From NCBI RefSeq assembly GCF_900129085.1, contig NZ_FQUF01000008.1:16862-80861 (forward strand): DNA of 64,000 nucleotides, written 5' to 3'. Source of the DNA: Atopostipes suicloacalis DSM 15692. Its GTDB lineage: Bacteria; Bacillota; Bacilli; Lactobacillales; Carnobacteriaceae_A. Shown in pieces: positions 25,280 to 33,753 of this stretch. The notes under the pieces are model-generated. The model ran no database searches. It saw only the letters and a list, made by a program, of their open reading frames with translations, and was not told the DNA's origin. The position numbers and the translations under genes were made by a program. How positions within the stretch are numbered: position 1 is the first letter of the stretch; each line of letters begins with the position of its first letter.

Positions 25280-25315
25280 TATACTATTCGTGTGAAACAA
25301 TTATCGTGTTTCACA
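25280..25315 (+). promoter_or_regulatory. -10 element and inverted repeat with parS-like half-sites
   Basis: TATACT at 25280-25285 is followed by TGTGAAACA (25291-25299), seven bases, then TGTTTCACA (25307-25315). The halves equal those of the ParB site parS (TGTTTCAC and GTGAAACA) but in reversed order with a spacer. The repeat would cover the transcription start of rsmG-parA-parB. An operator role is inferred. Confidence 0.55.
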
Positions 25316-25340
25316 ATTAACGGATGAGGAGAATTAAAGG

Positions 25341-26057
25341 ATGAATCCAGAGACATTCAAAAAGAGTTTAGAACAAGAAAGTTATCCGATTGATGCGGTT
25401 AAAATGGAACAATACAACCGTTATTTATTATTGTTACAAGAATGGAACAATAAAATTAACTTAACCGCGATTACTGAAGAAGACGACGTTTATTTAAAGC
25501 ATTTTTATGACTCATTGACACTCGCTCGCTTTGTTGATTTTAACCAACCAACACTTAAATTATGTGATGTGGGTTCAGGTGCGGGTTTTCCAAGTATTCC
25601 ACTAAAGATTTTATTTCCAGAAATTGAAATTACGATTGTGGACTCTTTGAAGAAACGAATACGCTTTTTAGAAATTTTAGTAGAAGAACTTGCCTTAGAA
25701 AATGTCCATTTAATCCATGCCCGAGCAGAAGATTTTGGTCAAAAAGATGAATTTCGCAGTGCATTTGATGTAGTTACCGCCAGAGCTGTGGCTCGTTTAA
25801 GTGTTTTAGCGGAGTTTTGTCTACCAATCACCAAAGAAAAGGGCGTATTTGCTGCAATGAAAGGCTCTCAAGGAGAAGAAGAACTTGAGGATTCCAAAAA
25901 AGCACTAAAAACCTTAGGCGGTCGGTTGCGAACAATCGAAACCTTCGAACTCCCTGAAGATGCAGGAGAACGCAGCATTCTTCTCATTGACAAAGTGAAA
26001 AAAACCCCCAAAAAATATCCAAGACAAGCAGGAACACCAAATAAAAAACCATTGTAA
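25341..26057 (+). CDS. rsmG: 16S rRNA (guanine-527-N7)-methyltransferase
   Basis: Methylates N7 of G527 in 16S rRNA using S-adenosylmethionine. The SAM-binding motif CDVGSGAGFPSIPLKI is at about residues 74-89, preceded by LYLKHFYDSL-type sequence and followed by VVTARAVARL. Its 238 residues are typical. It is the first gene of the origin-proximal block; the gene for GidA/MnmG, its frequent neighbour, lies outside the window. The last 20 residues are Lys/Pro-rich, as in relatives. Confidence 0.95.
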   Translation: MNPETFKKSLEQESYPIDAVKMEQYNRYLLLLQEWNNKINLTAITEEDDVYLKHFYDSLTLARFVDFNQPTLKLCDVGSGAGFPSIPLKILFPEIEITIVDSLKKRIRFLEILVEELALENVHLIHARAEDFGQKDEFRSAFDVVTARAVARLSVLAEFCLPITKEKGVFAAMKGSQGEEELEDSKKALKTLGGRLRTIETFELPEDAGERSILLIDKVKKTPKKYPRQAGTPNKKPL

Positions 26058-26115
26058 ATGGTAAAGAAAGAATCAAAAAACCGTTGCGATAACAGAGGTA
26101 CGATGGAGGAGAAAT

Positions 26116-26883
26116 ATGGGTAGAATTATAGCAGTCGCAAATCAAAAAGGTGGCGTTGGAAAAACAACCACCACCATTAATCTAGGTGCTTCACTTGCAT
26201 TCGAAGGCAATAAAGTATTGCTCGTCGACAGTGATGCCCAAGGAAACGCAACAAGCGGCCTTGGTATCCGAAAAGGCGAAGTAAGTGAAGATATTTATGA
26301 TGTATTAATTAACCAAGTTCCCGTTGAAGAAGTGATTTTAGAATCCAGTCGTGAAAGAATGGATGTCGTTCCAGCATCTATCCAACTAGCGGGAGCCGAA
26401 GTGGAATTATCCAATCTCGAGCGTCGCGAAACACGATTAAAGAGTGCGTTAGAATCTGTTCGTGATCAATATGATTACATTTTAATTGATTGTCCTCCTT
26501 CTTTAGGTCATTTGACCATTAATGCATTCACAGCCAGTGATTCTGTTTTAATCCCAGTTCAATGTGAATATTATGCATTAGAAGGATTAAGTCAATTATT
26601 AAATACGGTCAGATTAGTTCAAAAGCATTTTAATAATCAATTAAAAATTGAGGGAGTTTTGCTAACTATGTTGGATCGACGAACCAACTTAGGTTACGAA
26701 GTGGTTGAAGAAGTAAAGAAATATTTCCATGAAAAAGTTTACGAAACCATTATCCCAAGAAATATTCGTTTATCTGAAGCACCAAGTTACGGACAGTCCA
26801 TTATTGATTTTGATATCCAATCGATTGGTTCACAAACCTATCAAGAGTTAGCAAAGGAAGTGTTAAAACAAAATGAGCGCTAA
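26116..26883 (+). CDS. parA: Chromosome partitioning ATPase ParA (Soj)
   Basis: Deviant Walker A ATPase: ANQKGGVGKTTTTINLG at about residues 7-23, IDCPPSLG as Walker B. Works with ParB/Spo0J to place replication origins and, in Bacillus, to control DnaA. Its 255 residues match Soj. The gene overlaps parB by 11 bases. The surrounding order (rsmG before, parB, DUF951 and ychF after) is the usual origin-flanking order of Firmicutes; the Noc gene often found between rsmG and parA is absent here. Confidence 0.96.
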   Translation: MGRIIAVANQKGGVGKTTTTINLGASLAFEGNKVLLVDSDAQGNATSGLGIRKGEVSEDIYDVLINQVPVEEVILESSRERMDVVPASIQLAGAEVELSNLERRETRLKSALESVRDQYDYILIDCPPSLGHLTINAFTASDSVLIPVQCEYYALEGLSQLLNTVRLVQKHFNNQLKIEGVLLTMLDRRTNLGYEVVEEVKKYFHEKVYETIIPRNIRLSEAPSYGQSIIDFDIQSIGSQTYQELAKEVLKQNER

Positions 26884-27763
26884 GAAAAAGGGTTTAGGCC
26901 AAGGAATTAATGCTTTATTTCCAGAAACTTCCTTATTAGATGTCGAAAATGTTGAAGGGGAAGAAAAAGTTGAACAGATTTCTGTTGATGAAATTCGTTC
27001 CAATCCTTATCAACCACGAAAAAGTTTTGATCGAGAAGCTCTAGAAGAATTAGCAGAATCTATTAGTCAAAGTGGAGTCTTGCAACCTATTATTGTTCGT
27101 AAATCTAGTGCAAAAGGTTATGAACTTGTTGCAGGAGAACGTCGTCATAAAGCGTCTATTATAGCAGGGCTCACACGGATACCAGCAATTGTGCGTGAGC
27201 TTGATGAAGAGTTTATGATTAAATACGCTATTCTTGAAAATTTACAACGGGAAGATTTGACACCTTTAGAAGAGGCTGATGCTTACCAGTTAATGATGGA
27301 TAAATTATCCTTAACACAAGAACGTGTAGCCGATGCTTTAGGAAAAAGTCGCTCACATGTAGCCAATCATTTGAGACTTCGTTCTTTACCGGAACCAGTC
27401 AAACAATTATTAACGGAGAAAAAATTATCAATGGGGCAAGCCCGAACGCTGAGAGCTTTAGATGATGAACAAGCTATGATTAAATTAGCCAATAAAGCAG
27501 TTAAAGAACATCTTACAGTTCGTCAATTAGAAAAAATGGTTTCTGAGCTGAAAAAGCAAGCCAAAAATCCAGAGAAACCACAACCCGTTAAGAGAAAATC
27601 TCCTTTTGTTCGCGAATATGAAAGTAAGCTAATGGATAAGTTTGGAACAGATGTCATGATTAATGAAAAAGGAACCAAAGGGAAAATTCAAATTGAATAT
27701 ACCTCTCAAAGTGATTTAAATCGAATTTTAGTCGATGTATTAGAGATTGAATTAGAAGACTAA
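26873..27763 (+). CDS. parB: Chromosome partitioning protein ParB (Spo0J)
   Basis: Binds parS DNA near the origin and spreads as a CTP-dependent clamp. The N-terminal ParB/Srx domain has NPYQPRKSFD and the CTP-binding GERRHKAS; ENLQREDLTPLEEADAYQ follows; the central helix-turn-helix is VADALGKSRSHVANHLRL; the C-terminal dimerisation segment ends in leucine/acidic residues. 296 residues. Only one ParB-like gene is present, so I call this Spo0J and not Noc because it follows parA directly. Confidence 0.96.
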   Translation: MSAKKKGLGQGINALFPETSLLDVENVEGEEKVEQISVDEIRSNPYQPRKSFDREALEELAESISQSGVLQPIIVRKSSAKGYELVAGERRHKASIIAGLTRIPAIVRELDEEFMIKYAILENLQREDLTPLEEADAYQLMMDKLSLTQERVADALGKSRSHVANHLRLRSLPEPVKQLLTEKKLSMGQARTLRALDDEQAMIKLANKAVKEHLTVRQLEKMVSELKKQAKNPEKPQPVKRKSPFVREYESKLMDKFGTDVMINEKGTKGKIQIEYTSQSDLNRILVDVLEIELED

Positions 27764-27812
27764 ACTCGTTAAACTAATAAATGATCAACAAAGGAATCTA
27801 GGAGGTGCGAGG

Positions 27813-28010
27813 ATGACTAAGTCAACGTATGATTTACAAGATGTGGTAGAAATGAAAAAACCACATGCTTGTGGTGAAAACAATTGGGAGATTATTCGCA
27901 TGGGCGCTGATATCCGTATTAAATGCCTAGGTTGCGGACAATTAGTCTTAATGCCGCGCCGTGAATTTAATCGAAAGTATAAAAAAGTGTTAAAATCGAG
28001 TGAAAATTAA
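27813..28010 (+). CDS. DUF951 small zinc-ribbon-like protein
   Basis: A 65-residue protein of the YyzM/DUF951 family. Cys-containing motifs HACGENNWEI and KCLGCGQLVLMPRREF resemble a small metal-binding knuckle. AGGAGGTG lies before the ATG. It is conserved between parB and ychF across Firmicutes. Function is not established; a nucleic-acid role is possible from the basic C-terminus. Confidence 0.9.
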   Translation: MTKSTYDLQDVVEMKKPHACGENNWEIIRMGADIRIKCLGCGQLVLMPRREFNRKYKKVLKSSEN

Positions 28011-28052
28011 TCTTTATTTGATTTGTAATTTGGGAAAGGTGAGTATTAAAAT

Positions 28053-29153
28053 ATGGCTTTGACAGCAGGTATCGTCGGTTTACCCAATGTAGGGAAATCG
28101 ACGTTATTTAACGCAATAACAAAAGCAAGTGTAGAGGCAGCGAATTACCCCTTTGCGACAATTGATCCAAACGTGGGAGTTGTTGAAGTTCCCGACAAGC
28201 GCTTGAGTCGCTTAGCAGAAATCGTTGATCCGAAACGAATTGTTCCGACAACCTTTGAATTTACAGATATTGCAGGGATTGTAAAAGGAGCAAGTGAAGG
28301 GGAAGGGCTAGGAAATAAATTTTTAGCCAATATTCGTGAAGTAGATGCGATTGTTCATGTTGTACGATCATTTGATGATGACAATGTGACCCACGTCTCC
28401 AATAAAGTAAGCCCCGCAGATGATATCGAAACAATTAATTTAGAATTAACTTTAGCGGATTTAGAATCTATTTCAAAACGCTATGATCGAGTGAGTAAAC
28501 AAGCAAGATCAGGAGACAAAGAAGCCGCAGCAGAGCTCGCTGTCTTTGATAAAATTAAGCCTGCTTTAGAAGAGGGAGACCCCGTACGTACTCTTGAGTT
28601 TGATGAAGAGGAGCAAAAAATTGTCAATAGTTTGTTCTTGCTGACCAGTAAACCCGTGTTATACGTGGCCAATGTAGGCGAAGAGGATATGGCAGATCCA
28701 ACAATCAATCCTCATTACCAGACAATTAAAGCAATAGCGGATGCAGAAGGGGCAGAAGTTGTCGGCATTTCAGCAGAAATTGAAGAAGAACTTTCTGCTT
28801 TAGATGATGAAGAACGAGATATGTTTTTAGAAGATTTAGGGGCTTCAGAGCCTGGACTGAATCGTCTAATTCGTCGCTCTTATGACTTGTTAAATCTAGG
28901 AACTTTCTTTACAGCCGGTGTGCAAGAAGTACGTGCTTGGACATTTGTCAAAGGAATGAAAGCTCCACAAGCTGCTGGTGTAATCCATACCGACTTTGAA
29001 CGTGGTTTTATACGTGCAGAAACTATCTCTTATGAAGATTATGATCAGTATAATGGAGAAAAAGGGGCCCGCGACGCCGGAAGAATGCGCCAAGAAGGAA
29101 AAGATTATGTCGTGCAAGACGGCGATGTCATGTTATTCCGCTTTAACGTATAA
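28053..29153 (+). CDS. ychF: Redox-regulated ATPase/GTPase YchF (Obg-like)
   Basis: P-loop NTPase of the Obg family that in known cases prefers ATP and binds ribosomes. G1 is [15 protein letters not shown], switch [12 protein letters not shown]3 [17 protein letters not shown]; a coiled-coil insert spans about residues 130-200; the C-terminal TGS domain runs from about 280, ending [11 protein letters not shown]. Its 366 residues are standard. It is in the conserved origin-proximal order. Confidence 0.97.
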   Translation: MALTAGIVGLPNVGKSTLFNAITKASVEAANYPFATIDPNVGVVEVPDKRLSRLAEIVDPKRIVPTTFEFTDIAGIVKGASEGEGLGNKFLANIREVDAIVHVVRSFDDDNVTHVSNKVSPADDIETINLELTLADLESISKRYDRVSKQARSGDKEAAAELAVFDKIKPALEEGDPVRTLEFDEEEQKIVNSLFLLTSKPVLYVANVGEEDMADPTINPHYQTIKAIADAEGAEVVGISAEIEEELSALDDEERDMFLEDLGASEPGLNRLIRRSYDLLNLGTFFTAGVQEVRAWTFVKGMKAPQAAGVIHTDFERGFIRAETISYEDYDQYNGEKGARDAGRMRQEGKDYVVQDGDVMLFRFNV

Positions 29154-29174
29154 ATACTAAGGAGGAACAGCCGA

Positions 29175-29867
29175 GTGTCTAAAGAAAAAGACAAAGTAGA
29201 ACATTTGAATTTAGAAGAAACGAAAGCACAAAATAAAGAATTATATCAACAATTAACCAATAAAAATGAACAATATATGTTCCAACTAAACAATAGGTTA
29301 AAGGAACTGGACTATGATCCAGTCGCCAAAGAATATGTTTTGAATGAAATGCTCCATGAAATTATTGAAGCCCAACATTCTCATATTCCCGCAAAGAAAA
29401 TTTATGGAACTGTGACGGAACAAGCTGAAAACATTGTAGGTAAAGATTACGATGTTCCTGAAGGGGCCCAAGAGAAATCCCCAACGTGGATGATTTATAT
29501 GGATGGGGCTTTATTGCTAGGTGGTTTATTCAGTATCGTAAATGGGATAGGCGCTTATCAAGATCCACAGGCACATGTTGGCTTATTCCAACTCATTTCG
29601 AACTTTTTATTAGGTGGTTTAGCTGTATTGGTCTTAACCAAATATGCGCCAAGACAAGGGCAGACCAAAGGCATGCTCAAATACATTCTAGCAACTGTTT
29701 CTGTAATGCTAGCTTGGGTTCTTGCGATCACTTTGATTCTTTACTTATTGCCAGCCGTATTAAATCCATCGATACCTCCAGTCGCCATTCTTATCATTGG
29801 TGTAGTGGCTCTCTTGGCCAAGTGGTATCTAAAGAAAGAATTAAATATAAAAGGCACCTTACTTTAA
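29175..29867 (+). CDS. DUF1129 membrane protein
   Basis: 230 residues. The soluble N-terminal half begins with a charged stretch and includes LNEMLHEIIEAQ; from about residue 105 there are four hydrophobic segments. The DUF1129 family is found in the same place after ychF in many Lactobacillales. The start is a GTG at 29175 after AAGGAGG. Function unknown. Confidence 0.85.
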   Translation: MSKEKDKVEHLNLEETKAQNKELYQQLTNKNEQYMFQLNNRLKELDYDPVAKEYVLNEMLHEIIEAQHSHIPAKKIYGTVTEQAENIVGKDYDVPEGAQEKSPTWMIYMDGALLLGGLFSIVNGIGAYQDPQAHVGLFQLISNFLLGGLAVLVLTKYAPRQGQTKGMLKYILATVSVMLAWVLAITLILYLLPAVLNPSIPPVAILIIGVVALLAKWYLKKELNIKGTLL

Positions 29868-29875
29868 TAAAAAAT

Positions 29876-29908
29876 AAAGCGACTTGTAATTTACAGGTCG
29901 CTTTGTAT
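29876..29908 (+). terminator. Terminator after the DUF1129 gene
   Basis: Stem AAAGCGACTTGTAA / TTACAGGTCGCTTT; the T run is short, so termination may be partial. Confidence 0.7.
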
Positions 29909-29973
29909 TTCAATTAAGAAATTTTACGTTATACTTTTATGAGTATAGTCATTTAAATAAAGGAGATGATGAA

Positions 29974-30723
29974 ATGCTTGATGGTTATTCCTTAAAAAAA
30001 TATGATTGGAAAGATTGGACACTCATGATTATCACGTCCTCGTTGGCTTTACAAGTCATTGTGACACTAGCGTTGTCCCTTTATGGACCTTTCATCCTCA
30101 ATCGTTTTTTTAATACCCCATTTACAATCGAAATGTTGGATCTTATTCCCGTTTATGGCACGATTTATGGAACGATTGCTAGCTTACCGCTTACGTTATG
30201 GGTCGTTCATAAGCGTGAAATTCCCTTATTTAATCGAAAACAATTAACGAAGAATCAATCCTTCATTCTTCGAGGCTTATCGAAAAAAGATTGGAAATTT
30301 TTACTCTTCTACATTCCCTCTTCTTATATTTTATATATTTTAGGAGAAAACATTTTAATTAATTTATTAGGCCCAAGTGAGCCGATAAATCAGATCGCTG
30401 TAGAGTCGATGTTTGAGTATATCCCAGTATGGCAAATGTTTTTAATGATTGTGGTGGTCGCACCAATCGCAGAAGAATTATTATTTAGAGGGATGATTCT
30501 TTTTTCAGGTGATCGAAGAGAGACTACTTGGCTGAGAGTCTGTATCAGTGCCATTATCTTTGGTTTCGTACATACACCAACAGACTTACTTTCCATTTAT
30601 ACCTATGTAGGAATGGGTTTAATCTTCTCCTATGCAGCCAAACATACAGAAGCCGTTGAAGCATCAATCGTTTATCACTTTCTAAATAACTTGCTTGGCT
30701 TTATCGTCATCCTAACCCTATAA
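29974..30723 (+). CDS. CPBP-family intramembrane metalloprotease
   Basis: Membrane protease of the CAAX/Abi type, 249 residues with about six to seven hydrophobic segments. The three catalytic motifs are present: EELLFRG (EExxxR), FGFVHTP (FxxxH) and HFLNNLLGF (HxxxN). In lactic acid bacteria such proteins are linked to bacteriocin self-immunity or surface-protein processing, but no bacteriocin gene is visible nearby, so the role is open. Confidence 0.9.
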   Translation: MLDGYSLKKYDWKDWTLMIITSSLALQVIVTLALSLYGPFILNRFFNTPFTIEMLDLIPVYGTIYGTIASLPLTLWVVHKREIPLFNRKQLTKNQSFILRGLSKKDWKFLLFYIPSSYILYILGENILINLLGPSEPINQIAVESMFEYIPVWQMFLMIVVVAPIAEELLFRGMILFSGDRRETTWLRVCISAIIFGFVHTPTDLLSIYTYVGMGLIFSYAAKHTEAVEASIVYHFLNNLLGFIVILTL

Positions 30724-30726
30724 AAT

Positions 30727-30778
30727 AAAAATCTTCCTGACATTACGCCAACAAGCGCTTAAAGAAGGAAGATTTTTC
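30727..30778 (+). terminator. Terminator after the CPBP gene
   Basis: AAAAATCTTCCT pairs with AGGAAGATTTTT across a long loop that itself contains AAGCGCTT. Confidence 0.7.
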
Positions 30779-30850
30779 CGTTTAAAAAACCGCAACCCCT
30801 CCCTCGGAAATACGAGAAAGTTTGGTTTAGATATTTATTTGTCCTAATTT

Positions 30851-31381
30851 TTAATAGGAAGATTTCATCTCAACAGCATGTTCTAATTCGTGATTCAGTA
30901 AAGCAATTTTATTCTCCAAACCGCCGCCATAACCAGTAAGCGAGCCATCTTGGCCGACTACTCGGTGACAAGGATAAATAATCGATAACGGGTTTCGTCC
31001 AACCGCCCCACCTACTGCACGAGTAGACTTATAATCACGACCAATCCAATGTGCAAGGTCTAAATAACTAGCTGTTTCTCCATAAGGAATTTGTAACATA
31101 GCTGCCCAAACTATTTTTTGAAAATCTGTTCCCATAAGATCCACAGGTAAATCAAACTCAAAGCGTGTACCTTCTAAATATTCTTCGAACTGCTTACGAT
31201 AAGGCGCAACTTTTTCACGGTCAGAAATAAGTTTACTTTCAGGATAGTGTTTCATTTGCCAGGCAACGACATCACTTAAATCTTCTGTATAGTGACTAAC
31301 AAAACATAAGCCTTTTTCACTGACTACTAAAAATCCCGACCAGACATCGCTTTCAACTTTATCAATATAAAGAGTCATCAT
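30851..31381 (-). CDS. ogt: Methylated-DNA--protein-cysteine methyltransferase
   Basis: Repairs O6-methylguanine by moving the methyl group to its own Cys. The active-site motif is IIYPCHRVVG; upstream are TDFQKIVWAAMLQIPYGET and the Arg-finger-type segment RAVGGAVGRNP. Its 176 residues are typical. It starts at the first of two adjacent ATG codons, six bases after GAGGTG. It is a single gene read leftward. Confidence 0.94.
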   Translation of the reverse strand: MMTLYIDKVESDVWSGFLVVSEKGLCFVSHYTEDLSDVVAWQMKHYPESKLISDREKVAPYRKQFEEYLEGTRFEFDLPVDLMGTDFQKIVWAAMLQIPYGETASYLDLAHWIGRDYKSTRAVGGAVGRNPLSIIYPCHRVVGQDGSLTGYGGGLENKIALLNHELEHAVEMKSSY

Positions 31382-31470
31382 TTATTTCACCTCGTCCTAT
31401 TTCTTCTATTTTAGCACATAAATACAAATCGTTCAGACAATCAGAATAATTAGCATTAAAAATACACCAG

Positions 31471-31796
31471 AGTGTTCCATCACACACGAAACCACGTAGA
31501 AGTGCGTGCAAGTACGCTCCCTCGCACACAAATTGCGAAAAATAACGCGCAAAGTGTTCCACCCCACACAAATCGCGTAAAAGTGCGTGCAAGTACGCTC
31601 CCTCGCACACAAATTGTGGAAAATAACGCGCAAAGTGTTCCATCCCACACGAAAACGTGTAGAAGTGCGCGTAAGTATGCTCTTTCGCACACAAATCGCG
31701 AAAAATAACGCGCAAAGTGTTTCACCCCACACAAATCGTGTAAAAGTGCGTGCAAGTACGCTCCCTCGCACATAAATTGCGAAGAATAACGCGTAA
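31471..31796. repeat. Tandem array of an 81-bp unit made of two ~40-bp halves, about 4 copies
   Basis: The word AAGTGCG starts copies at 31500, 31581, 31663 and 31744 (spacing 81, 82, 81). Each unit has two related halves: one with CTCGCACACAAATTGCG then CGCGCAAAGTGTT, the other with CCCACACAAATCGCG then GTGCGTGCAAGTACG. Each half is itself an imperfect inverted repeat (CACAC...GTGT type). Because 81 is divisible by three, frames stay open across the array without being genes. It fills the gap between ogt and the M20 peptidase. Confidence 0.92.
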
Positions 31797-31843
31797 GAGT
31801 AATCGCTTATCGAAAGCTCTACTAATTTACCTAGAAAAATAGA

Positions 31844-31871
31844 AACCCAAAGGCATCAAGGCCTTTGGGTT
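31844..31871 (-). terminator. Terminator of the M20 peptidase gene
   Basis: Perfect 11-base stem AACCCAAAGGC / GCCTTTGGGTT with a six-base loop. Read leftward it is followed by a T-rich stretch. Confidence 0.75.
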
Positions 31872-31889
31872 CCCAAACTCTTCTTAATT

Positions 31890-33260
31890 TTATTTTAATT
31901 TTTCTAGAAGGGTCATGATATAAGCAACGCCTTCGTAAAAATCTTGCAATCGAACATTCTCATTCGGTGCATGGACATTTGTTTTTGCCCAGCCAATCCC
32001 AGTCCCCATAATCGGAACTTTTAAGAATTCATCAAAACCATACATTGGCCCACCACCTGCAGAATTTGGTTCAAGGACAATATTTCCTGTGCCGTAAATT
32101 TCTTCAGCAGCCTCTACCACAACATCTACATAAGGATCTTCTAAATCTGTTCGGAAAGGCATCAACTCAGTCAATAAAGCAATTTGTACATCTTCAAAAC
32201 CATGCTTATCTAAATGAGCCCGTAGTAATTTTTCAACTTCAGGTGCAGTATAACCAGGAACTAAGCGGAAATCTAATTTTGCTTTTGCAGTGCTCGGTAA
32301 TACCGTTTTTGTCCCCTCACCATTATACCCGGATTCCATCCCGCTAATTGTTAAAGTAGGGTAGAAAACAAGCGCCTCTTGAGGGGTGTAATCTAAATCC
32401 TCTGTGATCAAAGGATACTTCAAACCATAGACTTCTTTTTCTTTTTCCGCATCAAAAGGAATATTTTTAACCACTTCTTTTTCCTTTTCAGTAGGTTCCG
32501 TCATTATGTCATAAAAGTCCTCAATGATAATTTTGTTATCAGGTGTTCGTAAACTCGCCAATGCATGCACTAAACGCCAAGCCGCATTATTCACAACGGC
32601 TCCCTTCGAAGAATGGATATCCGTATCTGCACTGTTTACCCAAATATCGAAATAGGCAATCCCTTTAATCCCGCCAGATAAAACAATATTTTCATCCACA
32701 TTTTTGCCGCCACCTTCCCAGAAGCAAACATCCGCTTGAAGCAAATCTGCATATTTTTCAATATAAGCATCAATATTTGGACTCCCAATCTCTTCTTCAC
32801 CTTCGACAATGAATTTGATATTTACTGGTAGGCCGTCTTCCGTTTGTTGCAACATTTGAATCGCATATAAACGAGCCATCAATTCGCCCTTATCATCAGA
32901 AATTCCTCGAGCGATTAATTTTCCATCCTTTTGAGTAAGTTGGAAAGGAGGCGTGTCCCACAGTTCAATCGGCTCTTCCGGTTGGACATCAAAGTGATTA
33001 TAGAAAAGAATCGTCTTTTCTTTGTTTCCTCCAGGACCTGCTTCAAAAAATCCATATATAAAAGGAAAACTATCATTTAAATCATCCAATATTTCTGATT
33101 CGCCACCTAGGTCTTCAAACATTTTAACCACATATTCAGCAGTTTCTCTTAATTGGCGTCCTTGTGTAGAGACTGTTTCTAAAGCAATGAATTCCTCAAA
33201 AGGGGTTAAATGCTATTGCACCGTTTTCTCTATTTCTTCGATTCTTATTTGTTTTGTCAT
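31890..33260 (-). pseudogene. M20 family dipeptidase interrupted by an early amber codon
   Basis: Zinc-dependent exopeptidase of the M20 family (PepV/dipeptidase-like). The body shows FYNHFDVQPEEP (metal His-Asp), ISDDKGELMARL (bridging Asp), EGEEEIGSPN (catalytic Glu pair) and NSAGGGPMYG. The gene starts at ATG 33260 after AAAGGAAA, reads MTKQIRIEEIEKTVQ, then meets TAG at 33215-33213, and continues in frame through HLTPFEEFIALETVSTQG. The residues after the stop are normal M20 sequence, so a Gln codon CAG was probably changed. Re-entry at GTG 33131 would give a 413-residue protein lacking the N-terminus. All catalytic residues remain, so readthrough, reinitiation or a sequence error are possible instead of loss. 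Confidence 0.85.
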
Positions 33261-33306
33261 ATACATTTCCTTTCTTTATTTCTCATTTTTAATATCCCAT
33301 TTGTCA

Positions 33307-33411
33307 AATTAAAAAACCTCCCAAACAATATAGAATGGGAGGTTCTCGTAAGGTCCCATTTTACTTAAGCGAAACAGGGCCTTTGCTTTTTTTGAAAAAA
33401 GCACAAGCCCT
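33307..33411 (-). promoter_or_regulatory. Attenuator-like leader of the M20 peptidase gene
   Basis: Read leftward: first a long hairpin (33411-33376, arms AGGGCTTGTGC... and ...GCAAAGGCCCT), then TGGGACC (33358-33352), then a terminator with arms AACCTCCCA (33344-33336) and TGGGAGGTT (33323-33315) plus a T run. TGGGA of the TGGGACC motif can pair with TCCCA of the terminator arm, an exclusive alternative fold. TGGGACC fits the TGGNACC core of T-box leaders, but no specifier stem was identified, so the class is open. Confidence 0.5.
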
Positions 33412-33753
33412 AAAGAATTAAGTATAATAAAATGCCGAAGTTAAACATGTATATCCGCCTCACGTATTTTTTATAAAAATTATTTATTTGTCTGAATTAA
33501 ATTGTTATCAATATACATTAAAGAAAAGTGAGAAGCAAGGGTTAAATGAGAAAACAATGAAAACGAAAAAGAAAAACAAAAGCTATTAAATCAACGTTTG
33601 TTATAGGCATAGAAATGATAGAGTTTACATTCCTCACGTATTTTTAACTAATCAAATAAACAAATTTTCGAAGTTGTTTGTTTATTATGAGATAGATCGA
33701 AAATAAAATCTTGGTATAATAAAGAGACAAAGAAAAAAATAGGAGGAAAAGAA
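33412..33753. other. AT-rich divergent intergenic region
   Basis: No gene seen. CCTCACGTATTTTT occurs twice, at 33458 and 33632, in the same orientation. For the rightward NRDE gene a -10 TATAAT lies at 33714-33719. For the leftward M20 gene, TTGATA with TATAAA-like words lies near 33515-33470. The role of the duplicated word is unknown. Confidence 0.4.

Noticed and set aside
25260..25320. A canonical parS site
   Set aside because: Half-sites are present but in reversed order; I did not notice TGTTTCACGTGAAACA elsewhere, though a by-eye scan is not exhaustive.
29486..29917. 143-codon frame overlapping the DUF1129 gene
   Set aside because: Trp/Cys/Ser-rich translation, no ribosome binding site, and it overlaps a conserved family gene in another frame.
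31362..31773. Leftward open frames with a 27-residue repeat (CEGAYLHALL-like) in three frames
   Set aside because: They arise because the 81-bp repeat period is a multiple of three and lacks stops; all three frames are open at once, without ribosome binding sites or codon bias.
33336..33360. A firm T-box riboswitch call
   Set aside because: Only the TGGGACC core and terminator are seen; no specifier loop or stem I features were identified.
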